DNA of 64,000 nt from Ichthyophis bannanicus (GCA_033557465.1 CM066033.1:589526438-589590437); one strand, 5' to 3'. Positions 21,428 to 31,470 are shown, counted from the first letter of the stretch. Notes: generated by a model not told the origin, from the letters alone. Translations and numbers: made by a program.

Positions 21428-22624
21428 CTAGACCTCAAAGAGATTCCGGAGTACTGCTTGGCCAAAAGCACTGTCCCTATGGGACTCCCTCTCCAGACAG
21501 TAGTGGGCTGCAAAAGTCTGGCTTGAAGACCAAGTAGCAGCCCTGCAGATGTCTTGCAATGGAACAGAGCGGAGGTGAGCCACTGATGCAGACATTGCCC
21601 TCACACGGTGGGCCGTGACCCTACCCTGCAAAGGAAGGTCAGCCGCCTTGTAAGCCCAGGTGATACAGTCAGCCACCCAGATGGACAAGGTACGCTTGGA
21701 CACAGGCCTCCCCAAGTTATTGGGGTCAAAAGAAAGGAAGAGCTGAGAAGCCTTCCTGTGACCTTGCGTACGTTCAAGGTAGAAGGATAAGGCCCTCCTA
21801 CAGTCCAAGGTATGGAGAACTGTTTCAGCCTGACTTGCATGAGGCCTAGGGAAGAAAGTAGGAAGAACCACCTCCTGGTTGAGGTGGAAAGAGGAGACAA
21901 CCTTAGGAAGGAACTTAGGGTGAGTCCTGAGGACCACCCTGTTTTTATAGAACCTGGTGTAAGGTCTATCACAGACCAAGGCCTGAAGCTCACTCACTCT
22001 CCTAGCCGAAGTAAGGGCTATCAGAAAGAGAGTCTTCCAGGAAAGGAAGCGTAGAGGGCAAGTAGCCATAGGCTCAAAAGGTGGGCGAGTCAGTTGCTGC
22101 AAGACCACATTAAGCTCCCACTAAGGAGCAGGAGGACGTATGGGAGGTTTGAGCAGAAGCAAGCCCCTGAGAAACCTAGACACCAAAGGGTGCACAGACA
22201 AGGAATGGCCCTCAAATACGGAGTGGTGAGCTGCCAAAGCAGAGAGGTGGACCTGAACAGAGTTGGACTTGAGACCCTGATTGGACAAGTGCAGCAGGTA
22301 CTGAAGCACCACTGACACAGTACAGGAGAAAGGATCCTCAGCACGCAGCTGACACCACACAGAGAACCTTTTCCACTTGAGAGCATAGGTCTTCCTAGTG
22401 GATTGTTTCCTGGAGGCTAGGAGAACCTCCTCAACCTCGGGAGGCAGGCCCCAGGGAGCCAACACTACCCTTGCAGCCTCCATGCCATCAGATTGAGAGC
22501 TTTGAGAATGGGATGCAGCAAGGAGCCCTGATTCTGAGAGAGAAGGTCGGGTTGCAATCCCAGAGGCAGAGGCAGATCCACTGCCAGTTGAAGCAGGAGG
22601 GGGAACCAAGGCTGCCTTGGCCAC
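21428..22624 (-). pseudogene. DIRS tyrosine recombinase (element C), one frame break
   Basis: Two open segments, 22624-22121 and 22108-21428, separated by a break near 22110. The first has GLPPEVEEVLLASRKQS, RKTYALKWKRFSVWC, VVLQYLLHLSNQGLK and NSVQVHLSAL (core-binding domain). The second has LRFLSWKTLFLIALTS, ARRVSELQAL (catalytic Arg intact), FLPKVVSSFHLNQEV, TAHRVRAMSAS (HxxR intact), TWSSSQTFAAHYCLE (Tyr intact) and the natural end FGQAVLRNLFEV. Apart from the single break this is the best-preserved recombinase in the window. Confidence 0.9.
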
Positions 22625-22789
22625 CTGGGAGCTACCAGGAGGACTGAGGCCCTGTCTCGGAGAATCTTGAACAGTGTTCGGGCCACCAGAGGGGTGGGGA
22701 GGAAACGCATAGAGTAGGCCCTGAGTCCAGGGAATCAGAAAAGCATCTGCTGCTACTCTCAGAGGATGCGGTTGCCTGGAGCAGAACCT

Positions 22790-23032
22790 GGCTGACCTGC
22801 TGTTTATAGCCTATGTTGTCAAAGCTAAGTATCAGCCATTTTTTGAGTGCTGTTTTTAAATGTTACTAAAGTGATTAAAAAGGACGGGCCACAGTGGTGG
22901 AAGGTGATTTCCCTTTCTACTTGGCTGGCCATTCCGACAAAAATATTTAAAGTGTAATTTTGGTTTCTTTCACTGAGTTTTGTGATTTTGCTGTTTAATT
23001 TAAGCTCAGGGTGAAGGTTTTTTGGTTATTTT
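22790..23032 (+). mobile_element. SINE-like insertion in DIRS C (13-base target duplication)
   Basis: Bases 22790-23032 are foreign to the DIRS frame and are flanked by TGGAGCAGAACCT at 22777-22789 and 23033-23045. The insert ends T-rich (GGTTATTTT). Its middle (AAAAAGGACGGG, GTGGTGG, ATTCCGACAAAAAT, ATTTAAAG) aligns with the insert at 46224-46438. A duplication of this length points to LINE-mediated retroposition. Orientation and internal promoter are not clear; GGGCCACAGTGG is a weak A-box-like match. Confidence 0.7.
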
Positions 23033-23036
23033 TGGA

Positions 23037-23718
23037 GCAGAACCTTGGCAGCTGGTTGTACAGTGGACTGGCAAACAGGTCCATGGAGGGAAGCCCCCAT
23101 CTCAAGAAAATATTTTGAACCACTAAAGGATGTAGCTGCCACTCGTGTGGTTGCAGAATCCTGTTCAATCTGTCTGCCAGGGAATTCTCCTGGCCTGGAA
23201 GATAGACTGCTTTGAGGAGCATGTTGTGTTTCAGGGCAAAGGAACAGAGGTCCTGGGCCTCCTGGCAAAGGGGTTGCGAACCAGTTCCGCCCTGTTTGTT
23301 GGCATAGAACATGGCTACCTGGTTGTCTGTCTGGATCAAGACAGACTGTTGTGCCAGGGAAGCAGTAAAGGCCTTGAGGGCCAAGCGGATAGCTCTGAGT
23401 TCCAGTAGATTGATCTGCTGGGAAGCCTCCCAAGGAGACCACAGGCCCTGGGTGCACTTGTCTAGGCAATGTGCTCCCCAACCCTGTAGGAGAGACATCG
23501 GTGGTTAGGACCACTGTATGAGGTGGGATCTGAAAGGGCACCCCTACCAGCAGATTGGGGGGGTGTAACCACCAGTTGAGGGAGGCCAGGAAACGGTGGG
23601 ACACTCTGATCCTGTCTCTGAGACTGCCTGAGGCTTGTGACCACTGAGTCCGAAGGCACCACTGGGCAGGTCTCATATTGAGCCTGGCATTGGGGGTCAC
23701 CTGTACTGTCGATGCCAT
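23037..23718 (-). pseudogene. DIRS RNase H domain (element C)
   Basis: Read in two overlapping frames. One gives VTPNARLNMRPAQW and VVLTTDVSPTGLGS; the other gives LQGWGAHCLDKC, INLLELRAIRLALKAF, LIQTDNQVAMFYANKQGG, YLPGQENSLADRLNR and DLFASPLYNQLPRFCSK. The expected acidic residues of RNase H (DVS, LLELRA, TDNQ, LADRL) are all present, in contrast to element A. A one-base frame change between the first two motifs breaks the protein. Confidence 0.85.
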
Positions 23719-23719
23719 G

Positions 23720-24647
23720 TGGCCCAGAAGCCTGAGACAGTCTGGCAGAGACCAGGGACCTGTGCAGAAACTTGCTGGCGAGGTCCATGAGCCTTTGTGC
23801 TCGGTCCACTGGTAAGAATGCTCTTGCCAGCTGAGAATCCAACCTTGCTCCTATGAACTCCAAGTTCTGGGAGGGGAGCAAAGTGGACTTTGCGAAGTTG
23901 ATGACAAAGCCCACCTTTTGGAGCAGTTCTATGGTCCTGTTGGTGGCCTGTTGAACTTCCAGGGAAGTCTGGCCTCTGATGAGCCAGTCGTCTAGGTAAG
24001 GAAACACAAAGATGCCCTGATTTTTCAGGTAGGCTGCCACCACTGCCAGGCACTTGGTAAACACCCTGGGAGCGGAGGTCAGTCCAAAAGGCAGTACTCT
24101 GTACTGATAATGGTTTCCTCCCACAACGAACCTGAGGTACTTCCTGTGGTCTGGATGAATAAGGATGTGAGTGTAAGCATCCTTTAGATCTAAAGAGCAA
24201 AGCCAATCTCCCCTGCTGGAGGTAGGGCAGAAGTGTTCCAAGAGTAAGCATCTTGAACTTCTCTTTCACTAGAAACTTGTTTAGGTTTCTGAGATCCAAA
24301 ATGGGTCGAAGACCACCGGTTCTTTTTGGCACCAGGAAATACCTGGAGTAAAACCCGTGACCTTGGAAGTGGGGAGGCACAGGCTCCATCGCCTTGTTCA
24401 GCAACAGACCTTTCAGCTCCTGGAGGAGAAGGGCTGTATGCAGGGGAGGCCGGAAAGGTTCCCCTGGGAAGTGTGGCGGAGGCAGTTGGAGAAAGTGCAG
24501 GGCATAGCCTCGATGGACTATGTCCAGCAACCAACTGTCCTGGGTTATCAAGGGCCACTTGAGGGCGAACAAGGCTAGGCAGCCTCCTGTGCAGGGCTGG
24601 GTCTGCAAGGGAGGTATGGCTATACTCAAGGAGTCAAAAACCCCCAC
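23720..24647 (-). pseudogene. DIRS reverse transcriptase (element C), one frameshift
   Basis: The first frame (24647 to about 24230) gives LLDIVHRGYALHFLQLP, FYSRYFLVPKRTGGLRP and ILDLRNLNKFLVKEKF. After a frame change near 24230 the second frame gives CSLDLKDAYTHILIHP, YQYRVLPFGLTSAPRVF, the catalytic FVFPYLDDWLI, FVINFAKSTLLPSQ and LEFIGARLDS. All RT blocks are present in order. It is followed by the RNase H domain. Confidence 0.9.
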
Positions 24648-26545
24648 CCTGCTGAGTGGAAGCAGGGGCTGCAGGCTTGGGGGTCCTCTGCCTACGGGGC
24701 CAATTACCCTGGCCCTTGGCTTGCTGACCCTGGGGGGCAGCTTGGGCAGCCGGATATTGTGGGTACTGTTTGTAGGCAGTGCCCTTCATCGGGTAAAAGG
24801 ACTTTTTACCCGAGCCCTTCTTCTTATGAGAAGGGGCAGAGGTCTTCCTCGACAGCCTTGTCCTCGTGAGGTGCTCTGTCTCGAGCTGAGCGGCCTTCTC
24901 AGCCACAGGCTTGCCAAAAAGGGACATCGACCAACTTGTCCTGAACCCATGGCTCGAGGTCCGATGACTGCAGCCATGCCTGGCGTCGGGCCACGATGCC
25001 GGCTGACGCTACTCGGGCCGAAGCCTCGAAGCCATCGTAGGTGGCACGGGACATGAACTTAGAGCATTCCCGGATCCTCGAAGACAAGGACTTAAAACTC
25101 TGCAAGGGTTCCCCGGAGAGACCAGCAGAGAATCCGGCCAACTCCTTGGCCAGGTCTCGTAAATACATGCCCATGTACAGCTGGTAAGTCTGGACACGGC
25201 AAGCAAGCATCGAGCCCTGAAAGCACTTTCTACCGACGCCATCAAGGCTTCGGGCTTCCCTACCAGGAGGCACCGCGGAGTGCATCTTCTGACTCTTCAG
25301 ACGATGCATGGCCGATTCCACAACCATGGAATGGTGTGGTAGCTGTGCTTTCTGGAAGCCAGGACTCTTCCGGAGCCGATAGATGGAATCGACTCGCTTG
25401 CTCAAAACCGGCGCCGAGGCCGGTGCCTCCCACATCTGGAAGAGGAGCCGTTCCAGCATCGGAGGAACCGGGACAGTAAAGGCCTCCTTCGGAGGAGAGT
25501 CATACTGCAGAGCATCGAGCTCCTCGGCTCGAGGCTCTTCCTCGGGGTCAGCCGGGATAGCCAGGGCAGCGGCCATATCCTGGATAAACTCCGAGAACCT
25601 AGTATCCTCCAGAGGGGATCTACTCCGGGGCTCAGACTCAGGTGAGTCCGAAGGGACAAACCGAGTCATGAAGGTGTCAGGAGACTCATCGTCCTCGGTC
25701 TCCCAAGCAGACTCGTCCGATGTCGAGTCGAGGTCTGACCCCGCGGGGCCTCTGGGCACCCGCCCCGACGCCGGTGGCACCGGCGTCGAGACCCTCGGTC
25801 CCGAACGGGAGGTCGAGGGAGACCTCGACCGAGGACGACCTCGAGCCGCAAAGGACTCGAGTATTGGCTCTGTCTCCGGGGTCGACTTCGAAGTCGATGT
25901 CCCGGTGGTTGGGGCAGATGCGCCAGACAGGCTGGCCATCAGCGCCCGCTGCTGATCCATGAAGGCAGACATTCTGCTCTCCAAGGCTGTCAACCTGAAA
26001 CTCAGCTCGGGTGACGCAGCAGCCGCCGTCTCGGGCCCCGGCAGCACCAGGCCCGACGTCGGTACTCGGGGAGGCGAGTCCACGAGGACTACAGGACTTA
26101 TGTGTCCAGCAGACTCCGGCTCCATGCAAGGAACTTTAGTTGGCTTCTCCTGGTCCATGGGCCGGGGACGACGGTCGGGGGTCTGAGACCTGGCCCTCGA
26201 GGGCTCAGGGACTTCCTCCGATGTCGCCCTCGCGAGCCACTTCTTCCTCTTACGTTCCCGGTCGGGGGACCCCCTGTCCGAGGAGCTCTGACGCCTCTCG
26301 GGATCGGAATCCCGAGGTGTCGAGGCCTCAGACGAGGTCCGGGCCCGGGCAGAGGCCGAGTCCGAGAAAAGCCTTTCACTTTGAAGCTGACGACTTCGGA
26401 GGGCCTTGGAAGACATTTTTCCACATGGCCCGCACGTTTTAGAATCGTGGTCCGGGCCAAGGCACCGAAGGCAGCAGTCGTGTGTGTCGGTGAGAGACAT
26501 AATCTTCTTACACCGATCACACTTTTTGAAACTGCTGGAAGCCAT
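24634..26545 (-). pseudogene. DIRS gag-like protein (element C), one frameshift
   Basis: The ATG at 26545 opens MASSSFKKCDRCKK; upstream in-frame codons lie in the terminal repeat and are probably not used. A Cys knuckle (C-x2-C, CCLRCLGPDH, CGPCGKM) is followed by a long Arg/Ser/Pro-rich region, an acidic patch (SDESAWETEDDES), and the conserved core (FSEFIQDMAAALAI, LPHHSMVVESAMHRLKS, GSMLACRVQTYQLYMGMYL, YDGFEASARVASAG, WVQDKLVDVPF). About 540 codons run without a stop. A frame change near 24915 leads to a basic, Gln-rich tail (HKKKGSGKKSFYP, AAPQGQQAKGQ) ending at 24634. It was probably a nucleocapsid-like protein. Confidence 0.85.
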
Positions 26546-26617
26546 CGGGGAGAAAAGGGTCCCCGCGAGGTCAAAGGACCAGCCTTCCAGGGAAAAGAAA
26601 AAAGTTTGGCGCGAACG

Positions 26618-26960
26618 CCTAGCCACTAAGGGCAAAACCTGAAAAAAGTAAAAAAAGGGATTCGATACCGGTGTACCGAACCCGGCGGGAGGGGAACCGA
26701 CGTTGAATCCGAAGGAAAAAAGCGAAATAACGCCAAGAAAAAACGTCTCTTATCCGGGCAAAAAAGGACACACGTCCAATGGGCTTCACGGAAAAAAAGA
26801 GACTGAGGTAAGATGGCACCTTTAGGCGGGAAGGGAACCGCGCATGCGTGCCAGCATTCCCAAAGGCTTTCATGGAAAGCTGGGGAAATGCTCCGCTGGG
26901 GCTTCATCGGCGTCGATGACACCCATAAGTGAGGACTGACTTCCTACTTGGTCCTGGAGA
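26618..26960. repeat. Right inverted terminal repeat of DIRS C
   Basis: The inverted partner of 20546-20881, ending GTGAGGACTGACTTCC then CTTGGTCCTGGAGA at 26960. The adjoining LINE resumes at CTGCAGTAGTCAGG. It contains the 59-base block (26802-26860) repeated in the loop of the palindrome at 21050-21108. Confidence 0.85.
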
Positions 26961-27131
26961 ACTGCAGTAGTCAGGTTTATTGATCACATGTGAATGAATT
27001 ACAGTTTTTAGCGCCCTAGGATCAATATAAGGTTTTACAGATTTAATCCTACATAGAGAAAAGAAATAGTTTTTTATTGTATTTGAGATTAAAGATTTGA
27101 AAGACAGTTGGCTGCCTATTGCTCCCAGTGA
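26961..27131 (-). pseudogene. L2-like LINE, segment after the RT palm
   Basis: The minus strand encodes SLGAIGSQLSFKSLISNT, SLCRIKSVKPYIDP and LKTVIHSHVINKPDYC, the L2-type linker leading to DYCN. It continues in frame from 28583 (after removing the LTR-like element) and into 20510 (after removing DIRS C). Confidence 0.8.
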
Positions 27132-27135
27132 ACAG

Positions 27136-28233
27136 TGTCACAGGGTGGACATAGGGCAGCCTGAGAAGGTGCAGAGCAGTGTGAATGATCACGGTGAAAG
27201 TGACAGAATAAACAGGAGAATGTTTATTGGTTGCCAGGGACAACCTAAGCACACGTGCACAGAGCCCAGAAAGACACACCCAGAGAGCAAAGCAAGGGAG
27301 TCTGCTTTACCTAATAGAGTGCACCTGAGGGAAGGTGGAGTCAGGAAATATGCAGATAAAACAGACTACCAAACATTTGGAGACAGGGAATCCTGGAGAG
27401 AGGAGCCAAGGAGGGAATCCTGGAGAGAGGAGCCAAGGAGGGAATCCTGGAGAAAGGAGTCAAGGAGAGAATCCCTGAGAGAGGAATTAAAGCAGCAGAG
27501 GTCACAAGCTGAAAGGCAGCAGGGGAGCCGGTGTGAATGTTGGAAAGTGTCCAGAGACCTGTGTGGTTCTGGGAGAAGGCAACACCCTGACAGCGTGAAT
27601 GTGTTTGGAAAGCAAGAAGAATACAGGAAGACTGCAACAGCAGGTACAGGGGCAAAGAGTAGGCACAAGGGCTATTTGCCATTTGAAAGGGAAGGGCCCT
27701 GGAGGCTTAGAAATAGCCATATAAAGCCCAGATATTCAGAGGCTAATAATAGCTTTTCTCCTGATTATAGAAGTGTTAAAAGAAGAGGGCTTCACTTACT
27801 TAGAAAAGCTGAAGAAATCCCTTCTCACGGTGAATTCCCAGCTTCTAGGGAAACACCGTTACACCGGTTGCAATCAGGCACAGTTGGGCCTGGAAAGCTA
27901 GGGCAGACCCGGCAGGGACCCTATCAAAATTACCCAGCTAGCAGGTCAAACCAAGACCTGAGCTATGCATTGAAGCACCAGCGGGGGCAGGGCTCTGAAA
28001 GACATCACTCAGAGTTTGGTGATACTCCCCAGAGAGGCAGTGCTGCTCACAGGAAGAGAAACTTCTTGACTGACGAGGCAAGCCTTCCATATTTTTATTC
28101 CACGTTGGAAGTGGATAGTGGAGATACCAATGAGCAAGAAATAATGGAATATGAGAATTCTGAAGTATTAACAAATACAGAATTGATGGACTGTTCTTTC
28201 TCTGTGATAGAGCCAGAGATATCATTAAGGTAA
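27136..28233 (+). CDS. ORF within LTR-like copy 1, open from its first base
   Basis: The frame is open from base 1 of the element (CHRVDIGQPEK) to the stop at 28233, about 365 codons; the first internal ATG is at 27220. I recognise no known domain. The protein is rich in Arg, Glu, Ser and Gln, has a four-fold nine-residue repeat (ESWREEPRR type, 27387-27494), a basic middle, and an acidic end (VDSGDTNEQEIMEYENSE) before MDCSFSVIEPE. Copies 2-4 share the acidic stretch followed by MDCS or MDCT. An open frame crossing the LTR start suggests a gene that enters the 3' LTR from the internal region, as nef-like or foamy-virus accessory genes do. Function is unknown. Confidence 0.5.
   Translation, partial: CHRVDIGQPEKVQSSVNDHGESDRINRRMFIGCQGQPKHTCTEPRKTHPESKARESALPNRVHLREGGVRKYADKTDYQTFGDRESWREEPRRESWREEPRRESWRKESRRESLREELKQQRSQAERQQGSRCECWKVSRDLCGSGRRQHPDSVNVFGKQEEYRKTATAGTGAKSRHKGYLPFEREGPWRLRNSHIKPRYSEANNSFSPDYRSVKRRGLHLLRKAEEIPSHGEFPASRETPLHRLQSGTVGPGKLGQTRQGPYQNYPASRSNQDLSYALKHQRGQGSERHHSEFGDTPQRGSAAHRKRNFLTDEASLPYFYSTLEVDSGDTNEQEIMEYENSEVLTNTELMDCSFSVIEPEISLR
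27387..27494 (+). repeat. 27-base tandem repeat, four units, inside the LTR-encoded ORF
   Basis: Units start at 27387, 27414, 27441 and 27468 with GGAATCCTGGAGAGAGGAGC; the first two are identical and the last two are diverged. 27 is a multiple of three, so the frame is kept and the protein gains nine-residue repeats. Not seen in copies 2-4. Confidence 0.85.
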
Positions 28234-28452
28234 ATGTGATTTGTGTAACCTTAAATTCCAGTATACAAGTGGCAGAGCTGCAACTCTCTCCCTCTCTCCA
28301 AGCCAAGCAGTCAGTTAGGCTGTTTATTATTTACTTTTGGTTTAAAGTTATCAGCTGAAGGAAGCTACTTTTGTTACATAGTTATCTTTTGTTTGAAGCC
28401 AAGTGAGCTGTTAATTTCTGTTGTTTAAAAAGAAGAAACCTCAAGGGACGGG

Positions 28453-28458
28453 GAATAA
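28453..28458 (+). terminator. Polyadenylation signal in LTR-like copy 1
   Basis: AATAAA in GGGAATAAAACCCT, about 120 bases before the element's 3' end. The same GGAATAAAACCCTA context appears, on the minus strand, in copy 4 near 46821-46834, which supports homology and marks the likely R region. Confidence 0.6.
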
Positions 28459-28582
28459 AACCCTAAAAGAAAAGAAAGTTCTTCTGTGTGATTTATATAT
28501 AGAAGCAAGGCACAACTACCACCCTCATAAAAGCCCAACAATACCAGTAGTCACGGCTGGGGCGGATGAGGTGTGACAACAG

Positions 28583-28915
28583 ATACTTTTTAAAATGAGA
28601 ATTGGGCTAGAGGAGCTACATAGGTTGAAGGGAGGTGGTCTTTGATTATAGGAAATCCATAGAACTTCAGATTATTTTGGGATTTAACACCATTTTGTGG
28701 TTCTGGAGTAAAGAAGCAATCTTGTTAAGTTTCATTTCCAGGTGGGATTGATAAGGAGGGTCCCAGGTCTCATGGGTAATGACTAATTGAACATAATCAT
28801 CATAGAAATAAGAGATGACATTGAGGCCTTGAATCAGTAGGGCCAAAGGGAAGATGAAGAAAATGAAAAGGGATGGGGAGAGTATGGAACCCTGTGGGAC
28901 ACCTGAGGAAAGTGT
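28583..28915 (-). pseudogene. L2-like LINE reverse transcriptase palm fragment
   Basis: The minus strand encodes SSGVPQGSILSPSLFIFFI, then a catalytic box reading SYFYDDYVQLV (YADD-type, Ala replaced), LNKIASLLQNHKMVLNP and SPILILKS-like sequence up to the LTR-like insertion. Stops appear just after NPKII and just before the GVPQG block, so only the palm is readable. Confidence 0.75.
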
Positions 28916-29820
28916 ATGTGGAGGTTAAAGGTTTTGGTACTTGTGCCATTACAATTGAAATTTTTAGTTTTGGTATTCTCAGGATATTTTTTACTCTGAT
29001 TTACGTTGTATGGTATATAGGAGTATATTTTCTATTGGGAGGTAGTGTGTTTTAATTTCACTTTTTTTTATTTTTAATTAAGTGAATAGGTGACTTATTG
29101 CCAAGTAAGAGAATGAGGCAAGCACATACAAGAGAAAATGTTTCATCATATTTTGATGCATTGTTTATATTGTCCATAATGGATATTAACCAGGGGTGGT
29201 CCAAGGGGGGTGCGGGACCATCTGCGGAGACTCACTGCAGGGCCTCATTTGCATAATGTTAATGTGCGCTAACATTTGGTAAACATGCCTCTTAATGAGT
29301 GTCTGGATAAAGAAAGACTATCAGATTTCTACATTACGATACTTCAGTGCCAGCTGCCAGGCACATTCAGAAGTACTATAAACACTGACCATTTAGAACC
29401 CATAGCAAACCCACCATATCATAACAGCACTACCAGGACTCATAAAGCACCAAACTCTACCTATCAAAAGGCAACACAACAAATATTAAACCAATACATC
29501 TCGGAGAATACCAATACATCTCCTACTGGGGAAAGAACAAGTGGCACTGTCAAATAGAAACTACATGAACAGAACACCTCAGCTCAGTTACACATGCAGA
29601 ACATAGACCGTCACCAAACAAAGAACAAGAAATCACAATTTAGAAATAGGAAGACAATAATTAAACTGGGAACCCCAAAAGCCAAACTTAGAATGTAAAA
29701 TTACTGGCGAAATAAAACTATAAATTAATTTCCTCTTGTACTAAACAAAACGCAAAGACGTTAGTGATGCACATTTCCCAGAGCTGACATATTCCAGTTA
29801 ATAAATTCAAAATAAAAGCC
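28916..29820. other. Unassigned non-coding DNA
   Basis: AT-rich sequence with no motif-bearing ORF. The first part (to about 29050) may be the degraded upstream RT of the adjacent minus-strand LINE. The 93-codon frame at 29276-29557 has no recognisable domain and uses a non-ATG start. Confidence 0.4.
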
Positions 29821-30130
29821 CCCCATCAGCCCATTTCCAATCCTATCCTAGCTCCCCATCAGCTCTTTCCAGTCCTAGCCACCCATCAGTCCATTTCCAG
29901 TCCTATCCTAGCCCTCCCATCAGTCCATTTGCATTCCTAGCCCTCCCATCAACCAGTTCCAATCCTATCCTAAACCATCAGCCCATTTCCAGTCCTATCC
30001 CAGCCCCCCATCAGCCCATTTCCAGTCCAAGCCCCCCCCCCATCAGCCCTTTCCAGTCCAAGCCTCCCATCAGCCATTTTCCAATCCTATCCTAGCCCCC
30101 CCATCAGCCCATTTCCAGTACTAGTCTCCC
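29820..30130 (+). repeat. Minisatellite, about 10 irregular units of 26-37 bases
   Basis: Units follow CCCATCAGCCCATTTCC then AGTCCTATCCTAGCCC, with variable C-runs and frequent substitutions or small deletions. The array is C- and T-rich on the plus strand with no reading frame. It ends at the C-run near 30128. Confidence 0.85.
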
Positions 30131-30164
30131 CCCCCAAAGAGACCCATGCCTATCTGACCAGCCA

Positions 30165-30386
30165 GGGAAGCCTGAAGCCCCGGTTCACCTTTGCACAGTG
30201 TCAGAGTAAAGAGCAGTGTGTTCCTTCACTCCAGCAGGTGTGTACTCTTGAAGCGCACTGGTGTGCTGGAGGTGAAAGGGTACTTCCTATTTCCTGGCAC
30301 TCAGTGCACTTCAGGAGAACACAGCTACTGGACACCGCCCTTCACTCCGGTACTGTACAGAGGTGAACCGGGGCTTCGTGCCTCCC
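30165..30386. mobile_element. Inverted-repeat element (MITE-like candidate)
   Basis: Bases 30165-30199 and 30352-30386 are 35-base inverted repeats with about 30 matches (core GAAGCCCCGGTTCACCT). The 150 bases between contain a second, weaker inverted pair (CCTTCACTCCAGCAGGTG with GTGCTGGAGGTGAAAGG). No clear target duplication or coding capacity is seen. It could be a small non-autonomous DNA transposon or a structured unique sequence. Confidence 0.4.
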
Positions 30387-31117
30387 CTGCTCCCTCTGAA
30401 GTCGGCTGACTCTGCAAACAACCAAACATTGTGTGCAGAATGGAGATGGTGCGGGGACCTTGAAGCAGGGGCCCTGTGCGAACAACATTCTCCCACAATG
30501 AATGGGCTGACCCAGCCCTGATGTTAACCCTGGAGTCCTATGTTTGGAAAAAAGTCTACGTATGTCACATCATATGAAATAAAAAATAAATGACTCCTCT
30601 GTTTGGAAAGGCATCAACAACATTCTTTTGGCAAAGCTTTGTATAATCAGGTTCTGGTTTATTTCAATATGGTTTATTCCAGAATCATAGTTGGCCTTCA
30701 TATGGGGTTTGAATTTCATTAGTCCACCTTAATAAAAGTTATTGTATCTCTAGGCACTGAAGTATCTCATAATCTTTTTTCAGACAAGTTATCACGCACA
30801 CAAGAACAGAACTAAACTAATTCTGGTCAATAGGAAATTAACACTATACTTAGGGCCTCTATTCTCAGATGTTTATAAAATGTAAAAATAGGTATTTATT
30901 TTCCAACTCATTTTGAAGCCTTAACTATAATCAGAAGTTGTCAGATGTTGAACCATGTAGTAATGACCTCTGTGGTGTAAAAGTATATTCAATGACAGAT
31001 TTTTCACTCTTTTGCGCCCACAGCAAAAATATTTTGTTGTCTGTAGTGTTAACTTTAAGTTGCTCTGTCACTACATGTTGCTAATATATGTTTGTGTGTG
31101 TGTGGGAAAATATATAA
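30387..31117. other. Unassigned non-coding DNA
   Basis: No repeat family or coding motif is recognisable. It contains a short GT-rich stretch (31090-31104) just before DIRS D. Candidate host flank for the D insertion. Confidence 0.4.
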
Positions 31118-31470
31118 AGTGCAGTTATTCACCTGTAACAGGTGTTCTCCAGGAACAGCAGGAATTTAGTCTTCACATATGGGTGATGTCGGTACCGACA
31201 GAGCCCGCGTGGTGATGCTCCCCAGCGCTCAAAAGGAAAGCCTTTGGGAGCACTCCACTGCGCTTGCATGTCTGCCTTCCGACCTTCCCAACTCCCTCTC
31301 TTCAGCTGAGCTTGTAGCTGAGAAAAGAGAGTAAATGAAACCCTATGACTTCTAGGAGAGGAGGGTGAGTTGTGAAGACTAAATTCCTGCTGTTCCCAGA
31401 GATCACCTGTTTCAGGTGAGTAACTACGCTGTCTCCAGGAACAACCAGGAATGTAGTCTTCACATAAGGG
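31118..31470. repeat. Left terminal repeat and internal complementary region of DIRS D
   Basis: Starts GTGCAGTTATTCACCTGTAAC, then GGAATTTAGTCTTCACATATG; its GGAAAGCCTTTGGGAGCACTCC block is the reverse complement of one at 38380-38400. At 31378-31460 the junction sequence CCCAGAGATCACCTG, TTTCAGGTGAGTAACTACGC, TGTCTCCAGGAACAACCAGG repeats the pattern of element B. Confidence 0.8.

Larger units (their letters stand above)
20511..26960 (-). mobile_element. DIRS-type retroelement C (near complete, 6.4 kb)
   Basis: The best-preserved DIRS of the C/F/G set. On the minus strand: right terminal repeat (26960-26618), gag (26545-24634), RT (24647-23720), RNase H (23718-23037), recombinase (22624-21428), an extended palindromic internal complementary region (20882-21276), left terminal repeat (20881-20546) and outer left end (20511-20545). 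It lies inside a minus-strand L2-like LINE with no target duplication. A 243-base SINE-like insert splits the region between RNase H and recombinase. Confidence 0.9.
27136..28578 (+). mobile_element. LTR-like element, copy 1 (1.44 kb)
   Basis: Begins TGTCACAGGG and ends GGTGTGACA, flanked by ACAG at 27132-27135 and 28579-28582. Removing the unit and one ACAG restores the reading frame of the host LINE, so the ends are exact. TG...CA ends with short inverted tips (TGTCACA/TGTGACA), a 4-base duplication and an AATAAA at 28454 are the signs of a retroviral or Ty3-type LTR. No gag or pol lies alongside, so it would be a solo LTR. A DNA transposon with 4-base duplications is a weaker alternative. 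Confidence 0.7.
19818..28915 (-). mobile_element. L2-like LINE (minus), split by DIRS C and an LTR-like element
   Basis: Three pieces of one minus-strand LINE: 28915-28583 (RT palm), 27131-26961 (after the palm) and 20510-19818 (C-terminal domain, 3' UTR and tail). Removing the LTR-like insert and one copy of ACAG restores ILKSICSLGAIG across the junction. Removing DIRS C restores PDYCSSLLTG. The 3' end reads AGCGGTATAAAAGATG followed by AAATAAATAAAT. The pieces account for about 1.2 kb; the 5' part beyond about 28915 is not recognisable. Confidence 0.85.

Noticed and set aside
25383..26629. Long plus-strand frames of 100-190 codons opposite DIRS C gag
   Set aside because: They mirror the gag gene on the other strand in GC-rich, codon-constrained sequence; no domain is present and the minus-strand frame carries all conserved gag motifs.
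2684..26960. Methyltransferase domain in the DIRS elements
   Set aside because: Some DIRS elements encode one, but between RNase H and recombinase I see only the known linker segment; no methyltransferase motifs are visible.
27136..28578. DNA transposon with TGTCACA terminal repeats
   Set aside because: Terminal similarity is only 5-7 bases, TG...CA ends vary between subfamilies, polyadenylation signals are present and no transposase is seen; a solo LTR fits better, though this is not excluded.
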